64,000 bases of DNA from contig NZ_JACVAB010000007.1 in NCBI RefSeq assembly GCF_014851585.1, positions 248,001 through 312,000 on the forward strand, given 5' to 3'. The position numbers were made by a program, and so were the translations under genes. Source of the stretch: Agrobacterium sp. AGB01 (GTDB lineage Bacteria; Pseudomonadota; Alphaproteobacteria; Rhizobiales; Rhizobiaceae). Shown in pieces: positions 34,294-43,297 of this stretch; within the stretch, counting starts at the first letter, position 1; the number at the start of each line of letters is the position of its first letter. Under the pieces are notes generated by a model. It did not search any database. It was not told the origin of the DNA and saw nothing but the letters and a program-made list of their open reading frames with translations.

Positions 34294-35619
34294 ATGTCTC
34301 CCGACATGACGTCGGTTGGCCTTTCCGGCCTTCTCAACCGTTTCGCCAAGGCGATCCGCGTCGTGACAATCGCTGCGGTCGCGCTGCTTGGAGTGGTGTC
34401 ATTCGCCCAGGCACAAGACCGCTCACTCAAGCTGTATTTTGTACATACTGGAGAAAAGGCCACCATTACCTACAAGCGGAACGGTCGTTTCGATCCGGCA
34501 GGTCTGCAGAAGGTCAATCGTTTCCTTCGTGACTGGCGACGTAATGAAAGCGGGCGTATGGACCCAAGACTGCTCGACATTGTCTGGGAAATCTACCAAC
34601 GCGCCAACACTTCGAACTACATCCATGTGGTTTCCGGCTACCGGTCTCCCACCACCAACGCCATGTTGCGTGGCCGATCGAGAAACACAGGTGTTGGAGA
34701 AAAAAGCCTGCACATGCAGGGCAAGGCTATGGATTTTTATATTCCAGGTGTGAAGCTGTCGACACTGCGCGCACTCGCCATGCAGATGCAGGCAGGAGGC
34801 GTTGGCTATTACCCGACGTCTGGTTCGCCGTTCTTGCATGTTGACGTCGGTGGTGTACGTGCCTGGCCGCGTATGTCGCGGCAGGAACTGGTCAGACTTT
34901 TCCCGGATGGCAAAACATTACATCTGCCCCCAGATGGCAGACGCTTTGCCGGCTATAACATGGCGCTTGCCGACTACAGACGTCGTGTCAACGGTCAGTC
35001 AATTCAGGTTGCGTCGGTTGCCAGATCAACCAGCGCTGCTTCGCAGGCAAAAGCAGCCGCCGCCCCATCCCGTGTTGCACCGGTCGCGGATAGCCAGAGC
35101 ACACTGGTGACTGCAATGCTGCCGGTGCCCACAAGCCGGCCGACCACAGCCTTCGACATCGCCGACAGAACCGATGACGGACGCGTTGATGTCGCGAAGT
35201 TCGCGATACCAATGCCCACTATGAGACCCGAGGCAGAGATTGGCGAAGTTGCTGCAGCGACCGATCCAATCGTGACCGCTTCGCTGGGGGCCATCCCCTC
35301 TGTTCGTCCCTCGCCCACGCCTGGCGACCCGACAACCGCGGCCACAGCCCTGATACCGTCGTTCACCACGGGTTTCAGTGCAGTCACACCGGATTTCGAT
35401 ACAGCCTTCAAGGAGCCGAAATCGTCTATCGCGTCCTTGCGTTTCGAACCCGTCGACATTGACGGTGAAGAAGAGCTTGATAGCCAGGACATCTTGATTG
35501 GCTGGGCGATCTCTCCGCGCGACAGTCAGGTCGCGATGTTCGCTCCTGAGCTGACAAGACGTGTCCTGATGGATCATACGACCGATGCCGGCACGAGCAG
35601 GGATCTGTCTGACATATAA
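34294..35619 (+). CDS. DUF882 (M15-like/YcbK) murein peptidase-type protein with long proline-rich tail
   Basis: A 441-residue envelope protein. A signal or anchor segment (RVVTIAAVALLGVVSFAQAQ) precedes a DUF882 domain with HVVSGYRSP, SLHMQGKAMDFY and FLHVDVG, which hold the Zn-binding His/Asp set of MepK/YcbK-like endopeptidases. About 190 residues of low-complexity tail follow, with repeated P(T/S)xRP motifs. The ATG at 34294 is taken as start; the frame extends to a TTG at 34210 that would place about 28 residues before the signal segment. It probably acts on cell-wall crosslinks in the periplasm. Confidence 0.8.
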   Translation: MSPDMTSVGLSGLLNRFAKAIRVVTIAAVALLGVVSFAQAQDRSLKLYFVHTGEKATITYKRNGRFDPAGLQKVNRFLRDWRRNESGRMDPRLLDIVWEIYQRANTSNYIHVVSGYRSPTTNAMLRGRSRNTGVGEKSLHMQGKAMDFYIPGVKLSTLRALAMQMQAGGVGYYPTSGSPFLHVDVGGVRAWPRMSRQELVRLFPDGKTLHLPPDGRRFAGYNMALADYRRRVNGQSIQVASVARSTSAASQAKAAAAPSRVAPVADSQSTLVTAMLPVPTSRPTTAFDIADRTDDGRVDVAKFAIPMPTMRPEAEIGEVAAATDPIVTASLGAIPSVRPSPTPGDPTTAATALIPSFTTGFSAVTPDFDTAFKEPKSSIASLRFEPVDIDGEEELDSQDILIGWAISPRDSQVAMFAPELTRRVLMDHTTDAGTSRDLSDI

Positions 35620-35677
35620 AAGCGGGAAGCATTTAAGGTGTTCCGCTTTCGTCGCCTTGCCGACTGTTGAAACGATA

Positions 35678-35707
35678 AAGGCTCCGGTCTCTCGAAACCG
35701 GAGCCTT
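35678..35707. terminator. Bidirectional rho-independent terminator
   Basis: Perfect 11-bp arms AAGGCTCCGGT and ACCGGAGCCTT around an 8-base loop lie between the convergent DUF882 gene and Old Yellow Enzyme gene. The A-rich left flank and T-rich right flank allow termination in both directions. Confidence 0.85.
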
Positions 35708-35721
35708 ATTGTGGGCGACTG

Positions 35722-36825
35722 TTACATCTTGAAAAGCGACTTCAATGTGGAGGGTTGGCTGCGATGATATTGCGGTGCAGCCGACACCTCTCCACCAAGT
35801 GCGGCAGCCGCGTGCCAGGGCCAACGCGGATCGTAGAGGATCGTACGGGCAAGTCCGACAAGATCGGCATCGCCAGTCGCAATAATTGCCTCGGCCTGTG
35901 CAGGCTCGGTAATCAATCCAACAGCAACAACCGGCATCTTCACCGCAGCCTTGACGGCACGAGCAAATGGCACCTGATAGCTCGGGGACAGCGGAATCGC
36001 TTGATCGACATGCAGACCGCCCGTCGATACGTTAATGGCATCGCAGCCACGAAGCTCCAGAGCCTTCGCAAACTCTATGGTCTGTTCAATGTCCCAGCCA
36101 TTGTCGTGCCAGTCGGTTGCCGAAACACGAACCGTCACCACCTTGTCCGCAGGGAACGCAGCTCTGACGGCATCAAAAACCTCAAGCGGAAAACGCATCC
36201 GGTTCTCCAGATTGCCGCCATATTCATCAGTTCGCTGATTGGAAAGCGGCGACAGAAATGAATGCAGGAGATAACCGTGCGCCGCATGGATTTGCACCGC
36301 ATCAATCCCGATACGGGCAGCGCGTTTGGCAGCCTCTGCAAAGGCATCGCGGATAGCATTCATGCGCTCACGGGTCAGCGCGGTCGGTACCGTATCCGTG
36401 GATTTGAACGGCACAGCAGAAGGAGCTTCGGTTTGCCAGCCATTCTTCTGGTCTGCCGCAATCTGTGCGCCACCCAGCCAAGGCAAATCCGAAGACGCCT
36501 TCCGGCCGGCATGGGCTAGCTGTATCGCGATCGGCATGTTTGACCACTTGCGGATGCCATCCAGCGTGCGTTGCATGGCCTGCTCCGTTGCGTCGTCATA
36601 GAGGCCAACATCCGCGTAGCTGATGCGTCCCTCAGGAACGACTGCGGTTGCTTCGATGGTCAACAGACCGGCGCCAGACAGCGCGAGTTGCCCGAGATGG
36701 ATCAGGTGCCAGTCCGTCATACAACCATCGATGGCTGAATAGGTGCACATCGGGGCGATGGTGATACGGTTCTCTAGTTCGAGATTGCGGATCTTGAACG
36801 GCGTGAATAACTGCGGCTGAGGCAT
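35722..36825 (-). CDS. Old Yellow Enzyme-family NADH:flavin oxidoreductase (YqjM class)
   Basis: FMN-dependent ene-reductase of 367 residues with a TIM barrel. C27 in APMCTYSA marks the thermophilic-like/YqjM class, and the substrate-binding histidines are H180 and H183 in QIHAAHGYL, followed by SNQRTDEYGG. It reduces activated C=C bonds of electrophiles with NAD(P)H. The start at 36825 matches the family N-terminus (MPQPQLFTPFKIRNLELENR, quoted in full at the limit). It is divergent from an ArsR-type regulator with inverted repeats between them, so it is probably induced by electrophiles or thiol stress. Confidence 0.9.
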   Translation of the reverse strand: MPQPQLFTPFKIRNLELENRITIAPMCTYSAIDGCMTDWHLIHLGQLALSGAGLLTIEATAVVPEGRISYADVGLYDDATEQAMQRTLDGIRKWSNMPIAIQLAHAGRKASSDLPWLGGAQIAADQKNGWQTEAPSAVPFKSTDTVPTALTRERMNAIRDAFAEAAKRAARIGIDAVQIHAAHGYLLHSFLSPLSNQRTDEYGGNLENRMRFPLEVFDAVRAAFPADKVVTVRVSATDWHDNGWDIEQTIEFAKALELRGCDAINVSTGGLHVDQAIPLSPSYQVPFARAVKAAVKMPVVAVGLITEPAQAEAIIATGDADLVGLARTILYDPRWPWHAAAALGGEVSAAPQYHRSQPSTLKSLFKM

Positions 36826-36931
36826 TGGGCATACTCTTAACGTGACGGGTTTGTCACCATACCGATGACCTGATGAGGTTCCGAGAATGATGCGCGATCT
36901 TGGCCAGCCAATCAATCTGACAAAGATCAAT

Positions 36932-36951
36932 TGGTATGGACAATACCATAC
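36932..36951. promoter_or_regulatory. Inverted repeat between OYE and ArsR genes (site 1)
   Basis: Perfect 7-bp arms GGTATGG and CCATACC around ACAATA. It is very likely an operator for the ArsR-type regulator and sits where it would cover the OYE promoter. Confidence 0.65.
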
Positions 36952-36963
36952 CTAATCCTGCCA

Positions 36964-36987
36964 AAGGTATACGTCAAGACGTACCTT
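36964..36987. promoter_or_regulatory. Inverted repeat between OYE and ArsR genes (site 2)
   Basis: Arms AAGGTA and TACCTT with inner ACGT/ACGT around CAAG, sharing the GGTA...TACC core with site 1. Its position 40 bases before the ArsR start suits autoregulation. Confidence 0.5.
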
Positions 36988-37026
36988 GCGCTTGCGCATC
37001 ATCGTGCGACCCGGTAAAATGTCGCC

Positions 37027-37386
37027 ATGCCAGATTTGCTTCCCCAACCCGCACGTGACGAGATCGACCTCGGTGTCGTCCTATCCACATTGTCTGATCC
37101 GTTGCGTCGCACCACTGTTGCCATTCTCGCAACATTGCCTGAGTGCACGGAGCGCAACTGTGTGTCCTTCGGATTTCCGGTCGCAAAGGCTTCCCTCACC
37201 CATCACTTCAAGGTTCTGCGTGAGGCCGGCCTGATCAGTCAGATCGATTACGGAAATCGACGTTCGTCGTCGCTGCGGAAGCAAGACATCGAGGTCCGTT
37301 TTCCCGGTCTTCTGGCACTTTTGGTGGCCGAGTTGGAGCGGGATGGCGGTGCTGAAAAGGCGGCTGCGTTGGCAGGCCAACGCTAA
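37027..37386 (+). CDS. ArsR-family regulator, probable OYE repressor
   Basis: A 119-residue winged helix-turn-helix protein; the recognition region reads VAKASLTHHFKVLREAGLI. Two cysteines, C40 and C45 (ECTERNC), flank the start of the DNA-binding helices. They do not match the ELCVCDL metal motif of ArsR, and suggest thiol-based sensing of electrophiles or oxidants. It is divergent from the YqjM-class ene-reductase, and two inverted repeats with a shared GGTA/TACC core lie between the genes. Confidence 0.85.
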   Translation: MPDLLPQPARDEIDLGVVLSTLSDPLRRTTVAILATLPECTERNCVSFGFPVAKASLTHHFKVLREAGLISQIDYGNRRSSSLRKQDIEVRFPGLLALLVAELERDGGAEKAAALAGQR

Positions 37387-37419
37387 GACCAACGCCCCCA
37401 AGACGATATTGATAGATTA

Positions 37420-39489
37420 TCAGATGTCCAGGTGCAGATCGCTGCCAGTTGCCGGAACGGAGCAGCAGATTAACGCATGGCCCACACCAGGGTCATAGGC
37501 TGGCTGCGAGAAATAGCTGACCTGCCCTTTGATGACAGCGGCCTTGCAATCCCCGCAGTGCCCCGCCCGACAACCGAAGGCTGGTGACAGGCCACGCTGT
37601 TCCGCAAGTTCCAGCAGAGACCCGTCACCGAGTTTCCACCGCGCCTCCTTTGTCGACCCTGCAAAAATAACCCTGACAGGCTCGGACGCAGGCTGTGCAG
37701 AGTTGACCGTAATAGAACCGTGTTTGACATCGCGTTTCAGCCCCGACGGTCCAAAAGCCTCGGCATGTATGCGTTCATCTGCAACATTGAGCTTGAGCAA
37801 GCCATCATAAACCGACTGCATAAAGGATGGCGGCCCACAGAGATAAAAATCATAATCGTCAAAGGGCAGATGCCCCTTCAACAGATCCAAGTTGATGCGG
37901 CCTGAAGTCTCGCGACTTTCCAACCCGTCCTCCTCCGGCTGCCCAACGACTCTGATATCCCGGATGCTGCCGTTGCCGCGCGCGACCAGTTCATCAATCT
38001 CTTGGTCGAACGCCCGCTCCTGACGTGTATGGGATGATCTGAAAAACCAGACGGGGCGGCGATGTCGTGTCCTGTCGCCCTCATGAACGAGATGACGCAG
38101 CATTGACAATAAGGGTGTGACACCAATACCGGTGGCAATAAACACCGCAGGCCTGCTCCGCTCCATCGCATTGATGGTGAAGGCACCGGTTGGCGCTAGC
38201 GCTGAAATTTCGCCCCCGACCTGCATGTCATGTAGCAGGGTTGATGCCTTCCCCTCGCGTTTGACGCTTATGCGGTAATGGCCGTCCGACGGTGCGCTTG
38301 AGATCGTATAGCTGCGTCGTATGAACGCCTCACCATCGGCAATTCTGACCGGCAGATGCTGACCTGACAGATGCGGGATCAAAGCTTCACCGTCAGTCGG
38401 CTCAAGGTGGAGTGAGCGGATCGTCGTGCTTTCATCGACGATCCGTTCAATGCGAAAACTGCGCCAGGTCTTAGCTTTTGCTGCGGCCTGCAGCCGGGCC
38501 TCGGCGTCTTTCCAGCTACCGGTCATCAGACTGCTGGGCGACATTCCATCGTCGGCAAACGTCCACCGCAAGGGCAGTGCATCCCGACGCCGGACGACCT
38601 TTGTCGGCATGACCCGCCAAAGCCGCTCTGCACCTTCGAAAGCCGCAATTTCGGGTGACTCAAGAATTAGCTCAACAGTCCCTGCGATCTGTAAGACATC
38701 GCCGGTGACCTCATCAAAGAACATCAATCCTGCGAGCGGATTGAGGAGAAAATTTCCGAGTGTGTTGAAGAACAGATTGCCGTTAAAATCGGGGACAGTC
38801 AGACCGCCATCATCGTCGATGCGCACGAAACCGGCCTGGCCGCCACGGTGCGAGACATCAACCTGCCGCTGTTGACCGGGTCGATCGACGTAGGATCCGA
38901 CAAAAAATGTATCTGCTGCGGATATGATCCGTCTTGCATCGTCGTCCAGTTCGTCGCTGACATCAACCGCAGAACTCGTCTGTTGCAACGGGTCCCGCAC
39001 GAACGCGAAATGCCGGTTCTGGATGTAACGCGGACAGTTTCCAAAACTATCCTCCACCGAAACCGAAAAGCCTTCGTTTGACTGACGGGTGATCAAGCCG
39101 TTCATACGATTGCGCCTGCGGGTTATAAGATCAATTCCCAGCAGGCCGACAGGGTCTCCCTCCTTCATTCCGGCTTGCGCAGGATCGCTGGTATCACTCA
39201 CCGCATTGATGTCCAGTGTCAGCGGATCAGGTGAATGCAGAAAGCCGGGCTGACCGCTCCGGATTGTTGCCCATGGCATACCCTCGCCATCCACCGCACC
39301 GATGATGATAAACGGCAGAAGCGGATAGAATTCGCGGTGCTGATCCAGCAGGAAATGACGCACGAATTTGCGTCCAACCGTATCCATCTGGTCGGCGACA
39401 CCGGCGTGTCGTTGCAATTCCAGCTCACCTTCATGCCAGGGTGACGACAAGGCTGAAACATTTTCGAGTTGTGCATTTCGATCTGACAT
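37420..39489 (-). CDS. Three-module fusion: PNP-oxidase-like domain, ferredoxin-NADP reductase, 2Fe-2S ferredoxin
   Basis: A 689-residue soluble protein. The N-terminal third (about 45-330) has a pyridoxamine 5'-phosphate oxidase-like split barrel (FYPLLPFIIIGAVDGEGMPW). The middle (about 340-590) is an FNR-type reductase with the flavin motif RRSYTIS and the NAD segment FIATGIGVTPLLSML. The C-terminus is a plant-type ferredoxin with C640, C645, C648 and C675 or C676. The start at 39489 has GTGGAGGCGCAA upstream; the longer frame overlaps the GST gene. The order suggests electron flow NAD(P)H to FAD to 2Fe-2S, perhaps feeding the split-barrel flavin. Substrate unknown. Confidence 0.85.
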   Translation of the reverse strand: MSDRNAQLENVSALSSPWHEGELELQRHAGVADQMDTVGRKFVRHFLLDQHREFYPLLPFIIIGAVDGEGMPWATIRSGQPGFLHSPDPLTLDINAVSDTSDPAQAGMKEGDPVGLLGIDLITRRRNRMNGLITRQSNEGFSVSVEDSFGNCPRYIQNRHFAFVRDPLQQTSSAVDVSDELDDDARRIISAADTFFVGSYVDRPGQQRQVDVSHRGGQAGFVRIDDDGGLTVPDFNGNLFFNTLGNFLLNPLAGLMFFDEVTGDVLQIAGTVELILESPEIAAFEGAERLWRVMPTKVVRRRDALPLRWTFADDGMSPSSLMTGSWKDAEARLQAAAKAKTWRSFRIERIVDESTTIRSLHLEPTDGEALIPHLSGQHLPVRIADGEAFIRRSYTISSAPSDGHYRISVKREGKASTLLHDMQVGGEISALAPTGAFTINAMERSRPAVFIATGIGVTPLLSMLRHLVHEGDRTRHRRPVWFFRSSHTRQERAFDQEIDELVARGNGSIRDIRVVGQPEEDGLESRETSGRINLDLLKGHLPFDDYDFYLCGPPSFMQSVYDGLLKLNVADERIHAEAFGPSGLKRDVKHGSITVNSAQPASEPVRVIFAGSTKEARWKLGDGSLLELAEQRGLSPAFGCRAGHCGDCKAAVIKGQVSYFSQPAYDPGVGHALICCSVPATGSDLHLDI

Positions 39490-39553
39490 TTGCGCCTCCA
39501 CAGGGGACGTGGGAAGGATGGATGCGGCTGGTTCGCCAAACGCATCCGCACAA

Positions 39554-40165
39554 TCAAGCAGCAAGGCCTGCTGCTGTTTTGGGGAAAGCGACAAAGCCGG
39601 GCAGCGCTTCTATGCGGGCAAGCCAGTGGCGGACGTTTTCATGCGGTGCAAGGTTCACATTTCCTTCTGGCGCACTGACGATATAGCTGTAGAGCGCAAT
39701 ATCAGCGATGGTCGGTTTTTCATCGATGATGAACTGATGCTGCTCCAACTCCGCATTGATCAGCCCGAGAATACGATGGGCGCGCGCGATAACTTCATCG
39801 GCACGAAAATCCGCACCGAACACGGTAATCAGCCGGGCGGCAGCCGGCCCATAGGCTATTTCGCCAGCGGCGACAGACAACCATTTCTGGACTTTTGCTG
39901 TCGACTGCAGGTCGTCAGGCAGCCAGTCCTTCCGGCCCAGTTTAGTGGCGAGATAAACGAGGATTGCGTTGGAATCATTGACGATGATGTCTCCGTCCTC
40001 AAGCACGGGCACCTGACCGAACGGATTGAGTTTGAGGAAGGGCGCCGATTTGTGCTCGCCGTTTGCCAGATCTACGTCGATGACTTCGGCTTTCACACCG
40101 AGCAGCGAAAGACCGAGCAGGGCACGATGCGCATGGCCAGAAAGTGGAAAATGGTACAGTTTCAT
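39554..40165 (-). CDS. Glutathione S-transferase
   Basis: A 203-residue GST with a thioredoxin-like N-terminal domain ([17 protein letters not shown], cis-Pro region NPFGQVPVL, then [10 protein letters not shown] for glutathione gamma-glutamyl binding) and a helical C-terminal domain. It conjugates or reduces electrophiles with glutathione. It is divergent from a LysR gene, and the flavin/FNR/ferredoxin fusion follows 64 bases downstream on the same strand, so the two may form an operon for xenobiotic or electrophile handling. Confidence 0.9.
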   Translation of the reverse strand: MKLYHFPLSGHAHRALLGLSLLGVKAEVIDVDLANGEHKSAPFLKLNPFGQVPVLEDGDIIVNDSNAILVYLATKLGRKDWLPDDLQSTAKVQKWLSVAAGEIAYGPAAARLITVFGADFRADEVIARAHRILGLINAELEQHQFIIDEKPTIADIALYSYIVSAPEGNVNLAPHENVRHWLARIEALPGFVAFPKTAAGLAA

Positions 40166-40186
40166 GAGAGGCTCCCGTTGAGATAT

Positions 40187-40200
40187 GGAGCAAAAGCTCC
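40187..40200. promoter_or_regulatory. Inverted repeat in the GST/LysR divergent promoter
   Basis: Perfect 5-bp arms GGAGC and GCTCC around AAAA, in the 122-base space between the divergent GST and LysR genes. A LysR-type site is plausible there. Confidence 0.4.
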
Positions 40201-40287
40201 GATGGCACCAACGAGGCTATCGGCATCCACAATTCTGCAGTAGACAGAGATTTATAGAGCTACCCTCTCACTTTTTGGAAGGCGAAT

Positions 40288-41187
40288 ATGGATAGGCTGG
40301 ATGCCATGGCTGTTTTATTGTCTGTCGTGGAAAACGGCAGCCTGTCGGCAGCGTCCCGGGCACTTCATTCGCCGCTACCGACGGTCAGCCGCAAGATATC
40401 TGAGCTTGAGGCCCAGCTTGGGGTTCAGCTGTTGGTGCGCACCAGCCGCAAGGCCCTGTTGACCGAAGCCGGAGAAAATTATGTCATTGCCGCGCGCGAG
40501 ATCCTTGGCCGCGTTGAGGAAGCGGAACGCCGCGCATCCGGTGAATATGTTTCGCCACGCGGCGACCTGACAATTACAGCGCCGATCGTGTTCGGCCGCC
40601 TGCATGTGTTGCCGATCATTACCGAATTTCTGAAAGTGTTTCCCGACATCAATATTCGGCTTGCGATGAGTGACCGGTCCGTCAGCCTCGCAGACGAACA
40701 TATCGATGTCGCTCTGCGCATCTCAGCGCTGTCTGAAAACAATCTGATTGCAACACGTCTCGGCGCGATCCGCACATGTGTTTACGCCAATCCTGATTAT
40801 CTGCGCCGACACGGTCAGCCACTCCATCCGCGCGATCTTGAAAACCACAGCTGTATCGCGTTTGAAGGCGTGCTCTCAAACCGGTTCTGGACATTCAAAG
40901 ACACCAACTCGGAGATTACAGTCCCGGTGCGGCCCCGTTTATCGGTCAATACGGCAGAAGCTGCGGTGGATGCCGCCGCCGATGGTTTGGGAGTGACAAG
41001 GGTGATGTCTTACCAGGCAAAACGCGCTGTGGAGGCCGATGTTCTGATACCGGTTCTAGAGGAATTCGAACAGGAACCCTCGCCCGTACATCTTGTTTAT
41101 CTTTCCCAAGGGATAATGCCGCTGAAGCTCAGAACGTTTCTGGATTTTGCAGCTCCCAGACTTCGAGCCGCCTTGCAGCATATTTAG
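40288..41187 (+). CDS. LysR-family regulator
   Basis: A 299-residue LysR protein of the AaeR/DmlR-like branch: VVENGSLSAASRALHSPLPT is the start of the helix-turn-helix, followed by VSRKISELEAQLGVQLLVR. The effector domain begins about residue 90. It is divergent from the GST gene and probably controls GST and the downstream fusion gene. The ATG follows TTGGAAGG at good spacing. Confidence 0.9.
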   Translation: MDRLDAMAVLLSVVENGSLSAASRALHSPLPTVSRKISELEAQLGVQLLVRTSRKALLTEAGENYVIAAREILGRVEEAERRASGEYVSPRGDLTITAPIVFGRLHVLPIITEFLKVFPDINIRLAMSDRSVSLADEHIDVALRISALSENNLIATRLGAIRTCVYANPDYLRRHGQPLHPRDLENHSCIAFEGVLSNRFWTFKDTNSEITVPVRPRLSVNTAEAAVDAAADGLGVTRVMSYQAKRAVEADVLIPVLEEFEQEPSPVHLVYLSQGIMPLKLRTFLDFAAPRLRAALQHI

Positions 41188-41387
41188 GAATAGCTGCGGC
41201 GACGCCCTCGACACCAAAGGCACTAGTGCCCGTACAAAATATTCCGACGAGTGTCAGCATGACATTCTAAGTTGCCAGCGCGCTATGTACCGATGCTACC
41301 GATCCATAGAGTGCGTACACCGGCAACGAATAGACCTTGCACATGATCTGGCCTTCCAGCAATGGTATCATAGTCGCTCGAGCATTT

Positions 41388-42026
41388 TCAGTTCCCGAAG
41401 ACTGTGTTGATCTCCGCAACCGCTTCGAAGGTAAGCGGCGATGTCTTGCGATCTCCGAGGATGAAGAAAAGTTTTGCAGTCTCTTCCAGCTCTTCATAGG
41501 CGCAGACCGCCTCGTCCAACGTTTTGCCAGAGACAATCGGGCCATGGTTGGCGAGCATCATTGCCTTGTGATCCCGGGCCGCTCCCCGAACCGCTTCAGC
41601 CAGCGCACGATCGCCCGGACGGTAATATTTTAATAGCGGCAACTTTCCCACCCGCATCACGTGATAGGCGGTGAGTGGCGGCAGCACATCATCCGTATGC
41701 TCGAGACAAAGGCAAGAGACGGCAACGGAATAAGTGGAGTGCAGGTGAACGACGGCACCGGCAGTCGGGCGCTGGTCATAGACTGCGAGATGGAAAAAGG
41801 CTTCCTTTGAGGGAGGATCGCCCGCCAGCAGCTCTCCCCTTGATGAAACCTTGGAGATGCGGGCTGGATCGAGGAAGCCTAGGCTGGAATTGGTTGGTGT
41901 GACCAGGACAGAGCCATCGGCTAGACGCACTGAGAGATTACCTGCACTGCCATGGGCCAGGCGGCGATCGTAGAGCAGGCGACCATAGCGGACGATTTCT
42001 TCACGCAGGTGGTTTTCCTCACTCAT
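41388..42026 (-). CDS. otnC: Class II aldolase/decarboxylase, OtnC-like
   Basis: A 212-residue Zn-dependent class II aldolase-fold enzyme. RRLAHGSAGNLSVRL at about 21-35 binds phosphate; E75 and the metal ligands H94 and H96 (HLHS) are present. OtnC decarboxylates 3-oxo-tetronate 4-phosphate to dihydroxyacetone phosphate, and the neighbouring DUF1537 kinase overlaps this gene, the arrangement known for OtnK-OtnC. The gene is downstream in a leftward operon. The related L-fuculose-phosphate aldolase reaction is the main alternative. Confidence 0.8.
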   Translation of the reverse strand: MSEENHLREEIVRYGRLLYDRRLAHGSAGNLSVRLADGSVLVTPTNSSLGFLDPARISKVSSRGELLAGDPPSKEAFFHLAVYDQRPTAGAVVHLHSTYSVAVSCLCLEHTDDVLPPLTAYHVMRVGKLPLLKYYRPGDRALAEAVRGAARDHKAMMLANHGPIVSGKTLDEAVCAYEELEETAKLFFILGDRKTSPLTFEAVAEINTVFGN

Positions 42027-43297
42027 GCGACGTTTCCCTTCAGGGCTTCAAGGGCGGTGGAGAAAAAGGTCTCGCGCCCGAAATTTCCAGATTTGAGCGC
42101 TAGGGATATCCCACGCTTTGCGCTGAGAAGGATCGGAACACCGGGATCAATCTCCGGTCCGATCTGCAACTCACCCAGGTCTAGTGCTTGGGCAACGGCG
42201 CCTGAGGTTTCGCCACCCGCCACGACCAGACGCTTCACCCCGCCATCAACGAGGAGACGCGCGGTTTCGGCAAACAAGCTGTCCAGCTTGTGCGCCACGG
42301 CTTCGCGTCCGTAACGCGCCTGTGCAGCCTGAACCTCCTCCGGCGTGCTGGAGGAGTAGGCGAGCGGCTGGCGCCCAGCATTGTCCCTGACGAATTGCAC
42401 GAGATCATCGGAACCGGTCGCGCCAGCCATAACAGCATCGACGGAGATCGGCAGCACTGGGAAGTGTCGGGCGTGGGTCGCCACCTGTCCGCGCGTTGCG
42501 CCAGAGCAACTGCCTGCGAGAATGGCCTCGTGACCATCCACGCCCTGATACATAACTGTACGGCCTGTTGCGAGACCGGCGGCGATGAAGTTCGCGGGCA
42601 ATCCAATGGCAATGCCGGAGCCGCCAGTGATCAACGCAACATCGGCACAGGCTGCTCCAAGCGTGATCAGGTCTTCGTCGGTGGCCGCATCGGCAATCAC
42701 CAGCACCTCACCCCTACCGGCGGCAGCATCAAGTGCCGCGCGCACCGCAACTGAGCCGGCTCGAACGTCGGAAGCCGACACCAAACCGACGGGATTTTTG
42801 GTCTGATACGATAACCAGCGACGAATATCCGGATCGGTCATTGGCGTCAGGGGGTGGTTTTGCATGCCGGACTCGTTGAGCAATCGGTCATGCACAAACA
42901 GGTGCCCATTATGCACGGTACGCCCGACCGTCGGAAATGCCGGACAGGCTATGACCCCACGAACACCAAGTGCCTCGGCCAGCGCCTCCCCAACCGGACC
43001 AATATTGCCTTCGCGGGTGGAATCGAACGTTGAACAATATTTGAAGATGATCTGGCTGCAGCCTTGATCACGCAGCCACGCGAGCGCCGCAAGTGACTGT
43101 GCAATGGCCTCGTTGGCCGGTGCCGAGCGCGACTTCAGCGAGATCACCCCCGCCTCGACCGACGATTTCGCCACTTCCCCTGGAACGCCCATATATTGGG
43201 CGACTGTCAAACCACCCTGCCCAGATATGCCTTTGGCAAGCGTATTTGCAATATCGCTAGCCCCGGTGAAATCATCTGCGATTACGCCCAACAGCAT
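42023..43297 (-). CDS. otnK: DUF1537 four-carbon acid-sugar kinase, OtnK-like
   Basis: A 424-residue kinase. The N-terminal domain has the hallmark GVIADDFTGASDIAN, and the C-terminal nucleotide-binding domain has VVAGGETSGAV. DUF1537 proteins phosphorylate 2- or 3-oxo-tetronates, D-threonate or 3-oxo-isoapionate; pairing with an OtnC-like aldolase supports the oxo-tetronate assignment. The start at 43297 overlaps the stop of the racemase-like gene by ATGA, and its stop overlaps the aldolase start. The usual partner isomerase OtnI is absent from this operon. Confidence 0.8.
   Translation of the reverse strand: MLLGVIADDFTGASDIANTLAKGISGQGGLTVAQYMGVPGEVAKSSVEAGVISLKSRSAPANEAIAQSLAALAWLRDQGCSQIIFKYCSTFDSTREGNIGPVGEALAEALGVRGVIACPAFPTVGRTVHNGHLFVHDRLLNESGMQNHPLTPMTDPDIRRWLSYQTKNPVGLVSASDVRAGSVAVRAALDAAAGRGEVLVIADAATDEDLITLGAACADVALITGGSGIAIGLPANFIAAGLATGRTVMYQGVDGHEAILAGSCSGATRGQVATHARHFPVLPISVDAVMAGATGSDDLVQFVRDNAGRQPLAYSSSTPEEVQAAQARYGREAVAHKLDSLFAETARLLVDGGVKRLVVAGGETSGAVAQALDLGELQIGPEIDPGVPILLSAKRGISLALKSGNFGRETFFSTALEALKGNVA

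Noticed and set aside
39368-40243. Plus-strand open frame of 291 codons across the GST and fusion-gene starts
   Set aside because: It is antisense to two well-supported genes, and its composition is typical of a shadow frame.
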